Assembly: GCA_026120185.1 (NCBI GenBank)
Contig: JANUWF010003376.1
Location: 620,001-684,000 of the forward strand
DNA: 64,000 nucleotides
Source of the DNA: Voacanga thouarsii
Taxonomy: Eukaryota; Streptophyta; Magnoliopsida; Gentianales; Apocynaceae
Direction: 5' to 3'
Of this stretch, positions 23,321 to 35,449 are shown piece by piece. The notes below the pieces were generated by a model that was given only the letters and a program-made list of their open reading frames with translations, searched no databases and was not told the origin of the DNA. Position numbers and translations under genes: made by a program. Positions within the stretch are counted from its first letter, which is position 1. Each line of letters opens with the position of its first letter.

Positions 23321-25347
23321 TGATGGTTTAAAAATAGGGGAGCATGCTCACGGGAGGAAAAATAGGGAGAAAAAAAAACTACAAGCCTTAATGGCAGCAC
23401 GGAAGTGTTAAGATCATACATTTGCGTGTTATAAGCCTCTTAGGCTGTGTAGGAATAGATTGAATCATGGGAGTAGCCTCGCCTAGCCCACTCGATGAAG
23501 CTTCTGGTTGAAATCCCGCTAACCTCCTACTTCACCTTGTTTGCATGAACGCCAAGCTTTACAACTCTCAGAATATGCCACTGCCCAACTTCTCTGTGGT
23601 GAACACAACAGTGAGGAAGAGTGATCTCAACCCAACTTAGTTCTACTGCTATAGGCTAGTAAAACACCAAGAACAAGAGGAAAGCCAAGAAGCTCATGTG
23701 CGAGAGAGAGCTGCGTGAGGGAGAGAGAGAAGCTAGGGAGAGTTAGGGTTTTTTTTTTCAAGAGTCTTGTTTATTGTTAGCCAAAACTAGGTCTCCAACA
23801 TCTGATAAGCATATCCCCCGAGATATCATACTTCAAACACTTAGATGTTATCCAGAGAATAAGTTTGGCTTAACCCTAAACTCATCTGATCCGTATCTGG
23901 AAGAAACCCTACGATCCAAGCTATTGGGACAAAATAATATCTATTATTTTTCTTGGACCCAAAAGGCCCAAAATAATAAATATTAATTATTTATTTTCTG
24001 GGTTTATAGAAATAACCCAATAAACAATTAATGAATCCAAATGAACCAAAATAATTAAACTTTAATTATTTATTTCTTGGGCTTATAGAAATAACCCAAT
24101 AAATAATTAAGCATTAATTATTTCCCTCTAGTTTATGCCCAGGTTAATTTCCTAATTATTCAAACTGAACCTAGGCCTTGAATAATTAACTAACTAATTA
24201 AACCAGATAATTAATTTCTCTCAACTCCTATTTTTATTTTATTTATTTATTTATTTTATTTCAGTCTAATAATAAATTAGACTTCCTGAATAAAATAAAA
24301 TAAAATAAAATCCTCTTTAACTGAAACCAATTCCTCAACCCAAAATTAATTAAGACTTACGGGCTATTCCGAAGACCAAAAAGACATATCGCCTTGGCTG
24401 CTAAAATGACCAAAATACCCTTACTATATAAATAGTTGTATTTTGCATTTTAAATATTTTCTAATATCACCACAAGGAAATATTGACCCCAAGAACAATG
24501 TTGCATTAGCAAAGTCTCCGACCTACAGGTGAAATGACTAAAATACCCCTCTACACATCGTCGTACATTTAGAGAGGTAGAAGTGTACTAACACCTCTCT
24601 AAATGACATTTACCATCCTTAAGCTTCTAGTCCAATGATCCATGACTTCCAGAAGTGTTTCTACTTTCCAAGGGAGCTACCCTAAAGCAAACATCCAAGT
24701 CATATTTCCCAGGGCCCTGGACATTTTAGATCATTCGGATAACCACAAGGAGCGATATTGTGTAGAAACTATCTTGTACAAGTCTGTCTTAACTAACTAG
24801 TTACATATACCCAATACACAAGTATATTGGTTCTACCATAGAACCTCAACTATAGTATATCAAAGCATATGCTTCCAGCTTCGTCAGACCACCAACTCAT
24901 ACTTAAGTCGTAGAGTACTAGTCCACGCTAGAGCGGTAGTAGTTTAGGTTTCTACCATATAGTACTTTTAAAAATCACTATTACAAGTCCTGTCCTATGT
25001 ATTCGAAATACGCTTATGTCATGAAGTGAGTGGACAACTCACTGGCCAAAAGTAAGCCATTCCCCATTTGGAATTCATAACATAATAACCTAACACATGA
25101 AGAGTTCACATTCTCATCAATAGGTTAAGAACAAATGTTTATGTGTTTAAATAACCCGTGATCCATACCTTACTGTGAAAGACCACCATTCACATAGATC
25201 ACTTATTTAAATACAATGAGTTTATTCCAAACGAAATTGTGCACAAATAAAAAATAAATTCACAAATAATTTCTAAAATTAAATTATTTTATTAAAATAT
25301 TCGATTTTACATCAGAAACCTAGCCTAAGAGGGCATACTATCCAACA
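23321..25347 (-). mobile_element. Copia family 1, outer element M: 3' LTR
   Basis: In minus sense it starts TGTTGGATAGTATGCCC (25347) and ends CCATCA (23321); 2027 bp. It is preceded on the left by GTGAC (23316-23320), which recurs at 43963-43967 beside the far end of the 5' LTR. On the inner side the polypurine tract AGTGGGAGAT adjoins. It aligns along its length with the plus-strand LTRs at 33411, 41198 and 61947. Confidence 0.9.
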
Positions 25348-25359
25348 ATCTCCCACTTG
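25348..25359 (-). other. Polypurine tract of element M
   Basis: Reads GCAAGTGGGAGAT-like in minus sense directly before the 3' LTR; the plus-strand primer site typical of copia elements. Confidence 0.8.
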
Positions 25360-25369
25360 CACTCTAAGA

Positions 25370-28300
25370 CTAGGTAAGTCCATAGGTGCCCACCACTATG
25401 GCGTCTAAGTGTCTCTTGAAGACTCTCTCAGCTAAAGGCTTGGTGAATGGATCTACTAGATTGTTTTATGAGGCAATCTGTTCCATCATGACTTCTCGTC
25501 TCTAGATAAAATCCCAGATTAGGTAGTACTTCCTCTTAATATGTTTCCCCTTCTTGTGGTTCCGAGGTTCCTTGGATTGCGATACTGCTCCAGTGTTGTC
25601 ACAATACATCGCAACTGACCTGTCCATATATGGTTCGACTCCAAGTTCTAAAAGGAATTTCTGGAGCCATACTGCTTCCTTGGACGCTTCCGAAGCCACG
25701 CTTCCGAAGCCGCCACATACTCAGCTTCCATGGTTGAGTCAACAATACAAGATTACTTGATACTCCTCCATGAAATTGCTCCTCTAAACAAGGTGAAGAC
25801 ATATCCACTAGTGAATTTTCTCTCATCCTTATCTGCCTGGAAGTCTAAGTCTGTGTATCCTGTAGGAACCAAATCATCAGCCCTATAAACCAGCATATAA
25901 TCTCTCGTTCCCTTAAGGTACTTGAAAATATGCTTTACAACTTGCCAATGAACCTCTTTAGGATTTGACTGATATCTGCTAACTAAACCCATGGCAAAGC
26001 AGATATTTGGCCTAGTACACAGCATGGTGTACATGAGACTTCCCACAACCGAAGCGTAGGAAATCCTACTCATTCTATCCTTTTCTTCTTGAGACTTAGG
26101 ATAGTCCCTTGAAGAAAATGACAACCCATGTCTGCAAGGGATTAGAGCTCCTTTGCATAAGTCCATGCTGTACTTAGCCAGCATCTTGTTAATGTATGTT
26201 GCTTGGGATAATCCTAACATTCCCTACTTCCTATTTCTAAGAAGCCTAATCCTGAGAATATAGCTGGCTTCTCCCAAGTCCTTCATACCGAATTGACTAG
26301 ACAGCCAAACCTTTGTAGACGACAATATCCCTACATCATTTTCAATGAGTAGAATGTCATTCACATACAAGACAAGAAATATCACATTAATGCCTTCAAG
26401 TTTCCTGTACACACATGGTTCATCCTCGTTTTGAATAAAATCATAAGACTTTACAATCTCATCAAAATGAATGTTCCATACTCTCGATACCTGCTTAAGT
26501 CCATAAATGGATTTCTTAAGCTTGCAAATCATATGTGCTTGGTCTTCAGCAATAAAGCCTTCCGGTTGGGTCATATAGATGTCTTCGCCAAGATGGTCAT
26601 TTAAGAATGTCGTCTTAACATCTATTTGCCATATCTCGTAGCCATAGTGACATGCGATGGTAAGGAGGATGCGGATGGATTTAAGCATGGCTACCGGGGA
26701 AAAGGTTTTCTCATAGTTGATTCCCTCTTTTTGAGTATACCCTTTTTCCACAAGCCTTGCTTTGAAGGTTTCCATCTTCCCATCCACTCTCCTCTTTCTC
26801 TTGTACACCCACTTACACTCAATGGGTTTTATCCCTTCAGTGAAGCTACAAGATCCCAAACCTGATTGAAGTACATAGACTCAATCTCGGCTTTCATTGC
26901 TTCATGCCATAGATTTGCATCAGCATCAGCAATAGCCTCCTCGTATTTAGTGGGGTCTTGTTCCTAATGGTCGGAGACTAGCTCAAAAACTTCTCCAGTC
27001 CATCTCTCCGGAACCCTAAATACTCTCTCACTACGACGAAGCTCCATTTGTACAGGCTCTTGAGGCTGTACCTCTTCTTGTTCCACAATCAAGTCAGAAG
27101 AAGTTGATTCCGTAGATAACTTCTCCTTAAGTTCCAACCTCGTTGAACCTTTAGTAGAAGTACTTTGATCATCTTCTAAGTATCTAGCATTGGTACTGAC
27201 TAGTACCTTCTGCTCCTTAGGATGATAAAAGTAACCTCTTTTTGTCCCTTTTGGATACCCAACAAAATAGCATAATTCTGATCTTGGTTCCAACTTGTCT
27301 CCCTTGATCAGTACATAAGCTGGACATCCCCAAATCCTGATATGATTCAGACTTGGCTTACGCCCAGTCCACATCTCATAGGGAGTCCTAGGTACTAATT
27401 TGAAAGGCACTAAGTTCAGAATATATGATGCTGTCTCCAGGGCATATCCCCAAAAGGACACTGGAAGAGTAGCATGAGACATTATGCTTCGGACCATTTC
27501 TATCAATGTCCTATTCCTTCTCTCAGCTACTCCATTCTGTTAGGGTGTTCCCGACGTAGAGAGCTGGGATACTATCCCATGATGTACCATATAGTCCTTG
27601 AATTCACCCAAGAGGTACTCTTTACTATGATCCGATCGTAAGGTTTTGATTAATTTACTTGTCCGACGCTCCACTTCAACCCTAAACTCCTTGCACTTAT
27701 CAAAAGAGTCAGACTTGTGTCTCATCAGGTAAATGTAACCATACTTTGTACAATTATCCATGAAAGTGATGAAATACTAAAAACTTCCTTAGCTGGTGTA
27801 GACAATGGACCACACACATTAGTGTGAACAAGACTCATTACCTTCTTGGCTCTATCCACATTTGGTGTAAATGACCTTTTGGTCATCTTTCCCATTAGAT
27901 AGGATTCATACTGTGGCCAATTTTCCAATCTCAATGAGCCCAATAGCTCATCATGGATTAGCCTCTGAATCCTGGTTGAGTTAATATGACCTAATCTTAG
28001 ATGCCAAAGGTATAAATCATTGACATTGGTCTTTCTATTCTTAGTTAAAGGTTCAGACTGAGCGTTATTTGATTGATTGTTAATAGGGTTTAAGAATAAT
28101 AGATTTCCATATATGTGCCCAGTACGTAAAATTTCTCCATCTCTATTGATAGAAATACCAGAATGGAAAGATACTGAATATCCTTGATTTATTAGTTTTG
28201 CAATTGAAATCAAATTCTAATGAAATCCAGGTACATAAAAAATATCTTTTAAAACCACTATTCTATTATAATAAAAAATAAGATCCAGCTCTCCCACTGC

Positions 28301-29281
28301 AAGGGCCCAGACTTGTGCTCTATTTCCCACGCGTAGCCCATGTTGCCCTTCTTGAGTCTTCTAATCTTTCTAAACCCCTGCAAAGAGTTACAGATATGAT
28401 CAGTGGTTCCTGAATCAACAATCCAAGTACAAGTTAATCCTACCATTGATATAGACTCTAGATAAAAAACATTACCTGCGGGGTTTTTCTTGGCTTGAAG
28501 ATCTTGACTCTCCTTTTTCCAAGTGTCCCTTCTTCCCACATTTGAAGCACTTGCCATTTGGTTTGTCCTTGGGCTAGGTCTTGGGTTGAGCTACTGCGTT
28601 CCCATTCTTCCTTTTGAATTTTCTGGGCTTGGGCCCAGTTCTTGAGGAAGAAGCTTTAGCAATCATGGCCTTCGACTATGGCTTCATGACCTTCTCTGCC
28701 ATCTAGAGTTCCTTCATTAACTCAGTTAAAATCATGTTTAACTTGTTCATGTTGTAATTTAACTTGAGCTGAGTAAAGAAACCCGGTAAAGATTCGAGAA
28801 CGATATCCACTTGGCTCTCGAGGTCAATGACAGCCCCTAAGATTTCTGCCTCCTCGAAAGCAGCAATCATCTTGAGCATATGCTCTCGGACTGATACTCC
28901 CTCAGTCATCTTAGTGTTTATTATAGTTTGAAGAGCCTCCTTCCTTGTGGGCCGGCTCTTGTCCACGAACATAGTGGCCAATGATTGACTAATGTCATAC
29001 ACAGAAGCCATGTGCTCGTGTTTTGACTGGAGCACATTAAACATGGAGGTTAACATATAGCAACGTGCCATTTCGTCAGCCTTCTTCCACGCCTTCTCAG
29101 CCTCTCGCTCTTCGGCGGTGGAACCTTCCCCGATAACAGGGCAAGTCTCGTAAAGGACATACTTATACTCCTCAGTTGTGAGTATTATGTCCAAGTTCCT
29201 CTTCTAGCCCACATAGTTTAGACTCGCTAACTTATTCTCCCTGAAAATAATGGCTAATGGACTAAAAGAACCTCCCATCAT
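25370..29281 (-). pseudogene. Copia family 1, element M: gag-pol
   Basis: Reads from ATG 29281 (MMGGSFSPLA) to a stop at 25370. Order: gag (open 29194-28703); zinc knuckle remnant CFKCGKKGH, where a 1-nt insertion shifts the frame and removes the last Cys; protease WIVDSGTTDHIC; GAG-pre-integrase HLRLGHINSTR; integrase core with KTLRSDHSKEY; RT with QIDVKTTFLN and YVNDILL; RNase H with YCDNTGAVSQSKE. The RT box has Asn for the second-last Asp position of YVDD. Stops and frameshifts break the frame into at least eight pieces. The polyprotein order protease-integrase-RT-RNase H defines Ty1/copia. Confidence 0.9.
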
Positions 29282-31110
29282 TTCTGAAAAATCCAAAAAT
29301 AAAAGAAAGGATTTAGTTTGCAAAAACAAAATTAAATTTGTGCACTAAAAATAATTTGGCTCTTAGGAAACTGACATAGCTTCTTAGGAAGATTAATAGT
29401 TTCCTAAACTAAGTGTATTAACCACCACAAATTAATTTTCCTTCTAGGTAATGGTCTAGAGGATAACTCCATCGAAGGGATGGCCGTTTCCTCTCATTTC
29501 CTATAGACATACCTCGCACTATAACCTCCAACGTGGGCTAGCCGATCATAGTACATGCCCCGGGTTATTAATTATATCCCTCCATTAGATCTAGATTCTT
29601 GGGGTATCCCCATCCTATACGGGTTCACTCCTAGGGTTATGCAAGGAGACCCACGATCTCTATTGAAGATCGTGATGGAAGCCGTAGGGCCGTTGGAACT
29701 CCTCTCCCACTTAGTTTTTTAAAAATAAAGGTTTTCTGAAAAATATCCTTTTGAAATTTCCATTAAGGTTTTCCTTAACTCAAAAATAAAATATCTAAAT
29801 CCAATAAAACCTCTATGTCAAGGTTTATATCCTTTGAGAGATTTTTCCATGAACTAATTTTATTTAAGTTAAAAACTTAATGATTTCAAAAATTTTCCAA
29901 TTAAAACTTTCTAAAGACTTTAGTCTTAAGTTTATTTGACAAAACAATTTTTCTAGTGCAAAATAAAACAAAATGGTTCTCCATTTTAATTTACAAAAAT
30001 ATCTAAATCCAATATATTTTCTATGTCAATGATTAAATCCTTTGAGAAAATATTCAAGGATTAATTTTTGTACAAATTAAAATAACCATTTAATTTTGAA
30101 GAAAAATGTTTTCTTGTAAAAAATGTTCCCAAAGACTTTGGTCTTTGAAAAAATTCGCACATAGGTACACAAAAAAAATAGCATGCTAGAAAACAGTAAA
30201 CGTTTTCATGCTTTTCTATTTTAAAACCTAAGTGCCCAAATAATAGAATTAAACACATTAATTAATTAATTAATAGTCTTGTTTAATCCTAAAATCCCTT
30301 ACTAATATTTTCATGCAAATATATTCCAAGAATATAAACTATTGCAAAAATATTAACTTCGCCTAGTATAGGACCCAAAATGAAAAAGAAAAAAAAATTT
30401 TAAAAACTGCAAAAATATAACTGGAAGTCCATGTATACCCGATGCATCAGATCCGCGCCCAATTGCACTACAGCTCACAGCGTGCCCAGTGCACTGACTG
30501 CACAAGATCAGAATTGCTGCAGCCCGTGGAGCTGCCCAGACCCGCGAACCGCCCCGGAAGCCTGCCCGTTGACCCGCGCCCGCACCTACCCGCCTTGCGC
30601 CTGTATGACCAGCGCGTTGAACCGAATGCTCGCCCGATGCCCCGCACACCAATTGCAAATTGCAATTGCAATCAGCTCTCGCGCCGGCACCTCAAGCCAC
30701 TTCCAGCTACCCAGGTCCAGACACAAACAGCAGGCGGCTCGGCTCGCGCAGCTCAGCTCTAGTGGCGGCTTAGCAATAGTGCCTTTTTCGTTTTTTTTTT
30801 CTCCACGCGAAAACTTGCAGTTTCTTCTGTGCTTCTCTGCTGCTTCTTTCTTTGGCATCTTTGGACATTTTTACTTACAAAAAACTCATCCAAATCAAAA
30901 CCACATTCGCCTATACCCTTTAAATTGGGTTTACATGATGTTCTACCAAAGCAAGAAAAAAAATTACAGCAGCCTATGCTTCCACTGTGAAGCTTACAAA
31001 TCCACCTATCCCATACCAAAACAGCGAAGGATCATAATTTTAAGTACCAAACAATGATCTTCTCCATTTTTATTAACTAACATGCTCCCTAAGTTGATCA
31101 AAAAACCTGT
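29282..31110 (-). other. Element M 5' untranslated leader with GC-rich block
   Basis: About 1.8 kb between the primer site and gag. Most of it aligns with the leader of element N (35450-37182). The part at about 30360-30860 is strongly GC-rich and differs greatly from the N equivalent, although both keep short words such as 'gctccacgggctgc'. Frames on both strands here (up to 208 aa) are GC-driven and show no family motif; I do not call a gene. Confidence 0.6.
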
Positions 31111-31123
31111 GGCTCTGATACCA
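31111..31123 (-). promoter_or_regulatory. tRNA-Met primer-binding site of element M
   Basis: TGGTATCAGAGCC in minus sense, three bases inside the 5' LTR end (31127). Complementary to initiator tRNA-Met. Confidence 0.9.
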
Positions 31124-31126
31124 CTT

Positions 31127-31357
31127 TGATGGTTTAAAAATAGGGGAGCATGCTCATGGAAGGAAAAACAGAGAGAAAAAAAAACTACAAGCCTTAATGG
31201 CAGTATGGAAGCGTTAAGATCATACCTTTGCATGCTATAAGCCTCTTAGGCTGTGTAGGAATAGATTGAATCATAAGAGTAGCCTCGCCTTGCCCACTTG
31301 ATGAAGCTTCTGGTTGAAATCCCGCTAACCTCCTACTTTGCCTTGTTTGCATGAACG
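31127..31357 (-). mobile_element. Element M 5' LTR, U5-side fragment
   Basis: Matches 23321-23551 of the 3' LTR, ending at 'catgaacg' (31357). The next part of this LTR appears only at 43215-43962; about 1.05 kb between them (equivalent to 23552-24597) is missing. A plus-strand copia composite occupies the gap. Confidence 0.85.
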
Positions 31358-31372
31358 ACTAGGAGAATCATC
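31358..31372. other. Filler at left junction of the nested composite
   Basis: Fifteen bases that match neither the LTR nor pol at this point. They include most of GAATCATCTCA, which also occurs at 31423-31433, about 58 bp downstream, so the filler looks templated, as in end-joining repair. Confidence 0.6.
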
Positions 31373-33388
31373 TCAGTACCTAGGACTCCCTATGAGATGT
31401 GGACTGGGCATAAGCCAAGTCTGAATCATCTCAAGATTTGGGGATGTCCAGCTTATGTATTGATCAAGGGAGACAAGTTGGAACCAAGATCAGAATTATA
31501 CTATTTTGTTGGGTATCCAAAAGGGGCAAAAGGAGGTTACTTTTCTCATCCTAAGGAGTATAAGGTACTAGTCAGTACCAATGCTAGATACTTAGAAGAT
31601 GATCAAAGTACTTCCACTAAAGGTTCAACGAGGTTGGAACTTGAGAAGAAGTTATCTACGGAATCAACTTCTTCTGACCCGATTATGGGACAAGAAGAGG
31701 CACAGCCTCAAGAGCCTGTGCAAATGGAGCCTCGTCGTAGTGGGAGAGTATCTAGGGTTCCGGATAGATGGACTAGAGAAGCTTTTGAGCTGGACTCCGA
31801 CCATCAGGAACAAGACCCCACTAGATACGAGGAGGCTATTGCTGATGCTGATGCAAATCTGTGGCATGAAGCAATGAAAGCCGAGATTGAGTCTATGTAC
31901 CTCAATCAGGTTTGGGATCTTGTAGCTTCACCTAAGGGGATAAAACCCATTGGGTGCAAGTGGGTATACAAGAGAAAGAGAGGAGCGGATGGGAAGGTGG
32001 AAACCTTTAAAGTTAGGCTTGTGGCGAAAGGGTATACTCAGAAAGAAGGAATTGACTATGAGGAAACCTTTTCCCCGGTAGCCATGTTTAAATCCATCCG
32101 CATCCTACTTGCCATCGCATGTCACTATGACTACGAGATATGGCAAATGGATGTCAAGACGGCATTCTTAAATGGCCATCTTAGCGAAGACATCTATATG
32201 TCCCAATCGGAAGGCTTCATTGCTGAAGGCCAGGAACACATGGTTTGCAAGCTTAAGAAGTCCATTTATGGACTCAAGTAGGCATCGAGAGCATGGAACA
32301 TTCGTTTTGATGAGACTGTAAAGTCTTATGGTTTTATTCAAAACGAAGATGAACCATGCGTGTACAGGAAACTTGAAGGAATTAACGTGGTTTTTCTTGT
32401 CCTGTATGTGGATGACATTCTACTCATTCGAAATGATGTAGGGACATTGTCATCTACAAAGGTTTGGCTATCTAGTCAATTCAGTATGAAGGACTTAGGA
32501 GAAGCCAGCTACATTCTCGAGATTAGGCTTCATAGAAATAGGAAGCAGAGAATGTTAGGGTTATCCCAAGCGACATACATTGACAAGATGCTGGCCAAGT
32601 ATAGCATGGACTCATGCAAGGGAGCTCTAATCCCTTGTAGACATGGGTTATCATTTTCTTCGAAGGACTGTCCTAAGTCTCAAGAAGAAAATGACAGAAT
32701 GAGTAGGTTTCCCTACGCCTCGGCTGTGGGAAGTCTCATGTACGCCATGCTATGTACTAGGCCAGATATCTGCTTTGTCGTGGGCTTAGTTAGCAGATAA
32801 CAGTCAAACCCAGGAGAGGTTCATTGGCAAGCTGTAAAGCATATTCTCAAGTACCTCAAGGGAACGAGAGATTATATGCTAGTTTACAGGGCTGATGATT
32901 TGGTTCCTACAGGATACATAGACTCAGACTTCCAGGCGGATAAGGATGAGAGAAAACCCACTAGTGGATATGTCTTCACCTTGTCTGAAGGAGCAATTTC
33001 ATGGAGGAGTATTAAGCAGTCTTGTATTGCTGACTCAACCATGGAAGCTGAGTATGTGGCTGCTTCAGAGGTGTCTAAGGAAGCAGTTTGGCTCCGGAAG
33101 TTCCTTTCAGAACTTGGAGTCGTACCACATATGGACAGACCGATTGTGATGTATTGCGACAACACTAGAGCAGTATTGCAATCTAAGGAACCTCGGAACC
33201 ACAAGAAGGGGAAACACATCGAGAGGAAGTACCACCTGATCCGGGATTTTATCCAGAGACGGGAACTCATGGTGGAACATATTAACTCAGAAAACAATCT
33301 AGCAGATCCATTCAGTAAACCTTTGGCTGAGAGAGTCTTGAAGGAACACTTAGACGCCATAGGGGTGGGCACCTATGGACTTACCTAG
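31373..33388 (+). pseudogene. Copia family 1, element P: 3' part of pol
   Basis: Begins within the integrase C-terminal region (MWTGHKPSLNHLKIWGC) and continues through RT and RNase H to a stop at 33388. RT is open 31397-32281, ends with a TAG where relatives have CAG (LKQAS), and continues with an intact YVDDILLI at about 32405. A TAA replaces Tyr at 32798-32800. RNase H (32876-33388) has STMEAEYVAA and VMYCDNTRAV. The 5' half of the element is absent. It ends before the LTR at 33411 with a degraded polypurine tract (AGTTGGAGAT). Confidence 0.9.
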
Positions 33389-33410
33389 TCTTAGAGTGCA
33401 AGTTGGAGAT

Positions 33411-35433
33411 TGTTGGATTGTATGCCCTCTTAGACTAGGTTTCTGATGTAAAATCGAATATTTTAATAAAAGAATTTATTTTCAGAAATTGTTTGTGAAT
33501 TTACTATTTGTTTGTGCACGATTTTCGTTTGGAACATACCTATTGTGTTTAAATAAGTTATCCATGTGAATGGTGATCTTTCACAGTAAGGTATGGATCA
33601 CGGGTTATTTAACACATAAACATTTGTTCTTAACCTATTGATAAGACTGGGAACCCCATCATGTTTAGGTTATTATGTTATGAATTCCAAATGGGGAATG
33701 GCTTACCTTTAGCCAGTGAGTAGTCCACTCACTTCATGACATAAGCGTATTTCGAATACGTAGGACAGGACCTGAAGTAGTGGTTTCTAAAATTACTATA
33801 TGATAGAAACCTCGACTACTACCGCTACAGCGTGGACTAGTACTCTACAACTTGAGTATGAGTTGGTGGTCTGGCGAAGCTGGAAGCATATACTTTGATT
33901 TGCTATAGTTGAAGTTCTATCGTAGGGCCAATATACTTGCATGTTGGGTATGTGTGACTAGTTAGTTAAAACAGACTTATACAAGATAGTTTCTGCACTA
34001 TATCGCCCCTTGTGGTTGTCCGAATAGTCTAAAATGTCCAGGGCCCTAGGAAACATGACTTGGATGTTTGCTTTAGGGTAGCTCCCTTGGAAAGCGGAAA
34101 TACTCCAAGAATTCGTGGATCATTGGACTAAAAGCCTAAGGATGGTAGATGTCATTTAGAGGGGTGTTTGTACACTTCTTCCTCTCTAAATATACGGCGA
34201 TGTGTAGAGGGGTATTTTAGTCATTTCACCTGTAGGTCGGAGACTTTGCTAATGCAGCATTGTCCTTGGGGTCAATATTTCCTTATGGTGATATTAGAAA
34301 ATATTTAAAATGCAAAATACAGTTATTTATATAGTAGGGATATTTTGGTCATTTTAGCAGTCAAGGCGATGTGTCTTTTTGGTCCTCGGAATAGCCCGTA
34401 AGTCCTAACTAATTTTGGGTTGAGGAATTGGTCTCAGTTCAAGAGGATTTTATTTTATTTTATTCAGGAAGTCTAATTTATTATTAGACTGGAATAAAAT
34501 AAATAAATTAATTAAAATAGGAATTGAGAGAAATTAATTATCTAGTTTAATTGGTTAATTAATTATTCAGGGCCTAGGTCCAGTATGAATAATTAAGAAA
34601 TTAACCTGGGCTTAAACTAGGGGAAATAATTAATGTTTAATTATTTATTGGGTTATTTATATAGGCCCAAGAAATAAATAATTAAAGATTAATTATTATG
34701 GTTCATTTGGCTCATTAATTATTTATTGGGTTGTTTATATAAGCCCAGGAAATAAATAATTAATGTTTATTATTTTGGGCCTTTTGGGTCCAAGAAAAAT
34801 AATAAATATTTTTTTGGCCTAATAACTTGGACCTTAGGGTTTTTTTTTTTTCAGATACGGTTAAGAGGAGTTTAGGGTTAGGCCAAACTAATTCTCAGGA
34901 TAACATCCGGGTGTTTTGAAATCCCGGGGATATGTTTATCAGATAATGAGAAACCCAGTTTTGGCTAACTAATAAACTAGTCTCTGGTAGAAAAGAAACC
35001 CTAATCTCCCTAACCTTACAGAGGACTCACGTCTCTCTCTCTGCTCTCTCTCACGTCTCCCTTTTCTTGTTGTTCTTCTTGGACTTTGCTAACCAATAGC
35101 AAGTGAACCAAGGGGAATTGAAACTGTTCCTCTTCACCATTGTGTTCACCGACTAGAGTATAGGCAGAGGAATATTCCGAGAGCTGGAAAGCTTGGCGTC
35201 GATGCAAACAAGGCGATGTAGAAGACTAGCGGGTGTTCAACTGGAAGCTTCTTCAAGTGGGCAAAGCGAGGCGATTCCAGTGGTTCAATCTGCTCCTACT
35301 CAGCCTAGAAGGGTTAAGGAGTGCAAAGGTATGATCTTCACGCTTCCGTATGGCCTTTAAAGCTCGGTTTATTTTTCTTTCTCTGTTTTTTTTTTCTGTA
35401 AGCTGTGCATGCTCCCCTGTTTCGTCTCCCTCA
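33411..35433 (+). mobile_element. Copia family 1 LTR shared by P and N
   Basis: TGTTGGATTG... to ...TCCCTCA, 2023 bp. It is the 3' LTR of the truncated element P and the 5' LTR of element N. Over its first about 165 bp it differs from the 41198 LTR at about six sites. ORFs within it are shadows. Confidence 0.92.
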
Positions 35434-35436
35434 ATG

Positions 35437-35449
35437 TGGTATCAGAGCC
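35437..35449 (+). promoter_or_regulatory. tRNA-Met primer-binding site of element N
   Basis: TGGTATCAGAGCC, three bases after the LTR end. Confidence 0.93.

Noticed and set aside
30431..31057. Frame of 208 aa on the plus strand
   Set aside because: It lies antisense to the GC-rich copia leader, overlaps frames in four other readings, and has no counterpart in element N.
32884..33372. 162-aa minus-strand frame, also at 40671-41159
   Set aside because: Antisense shadow of RNase H; present in both copies because the sense strand is conserved.
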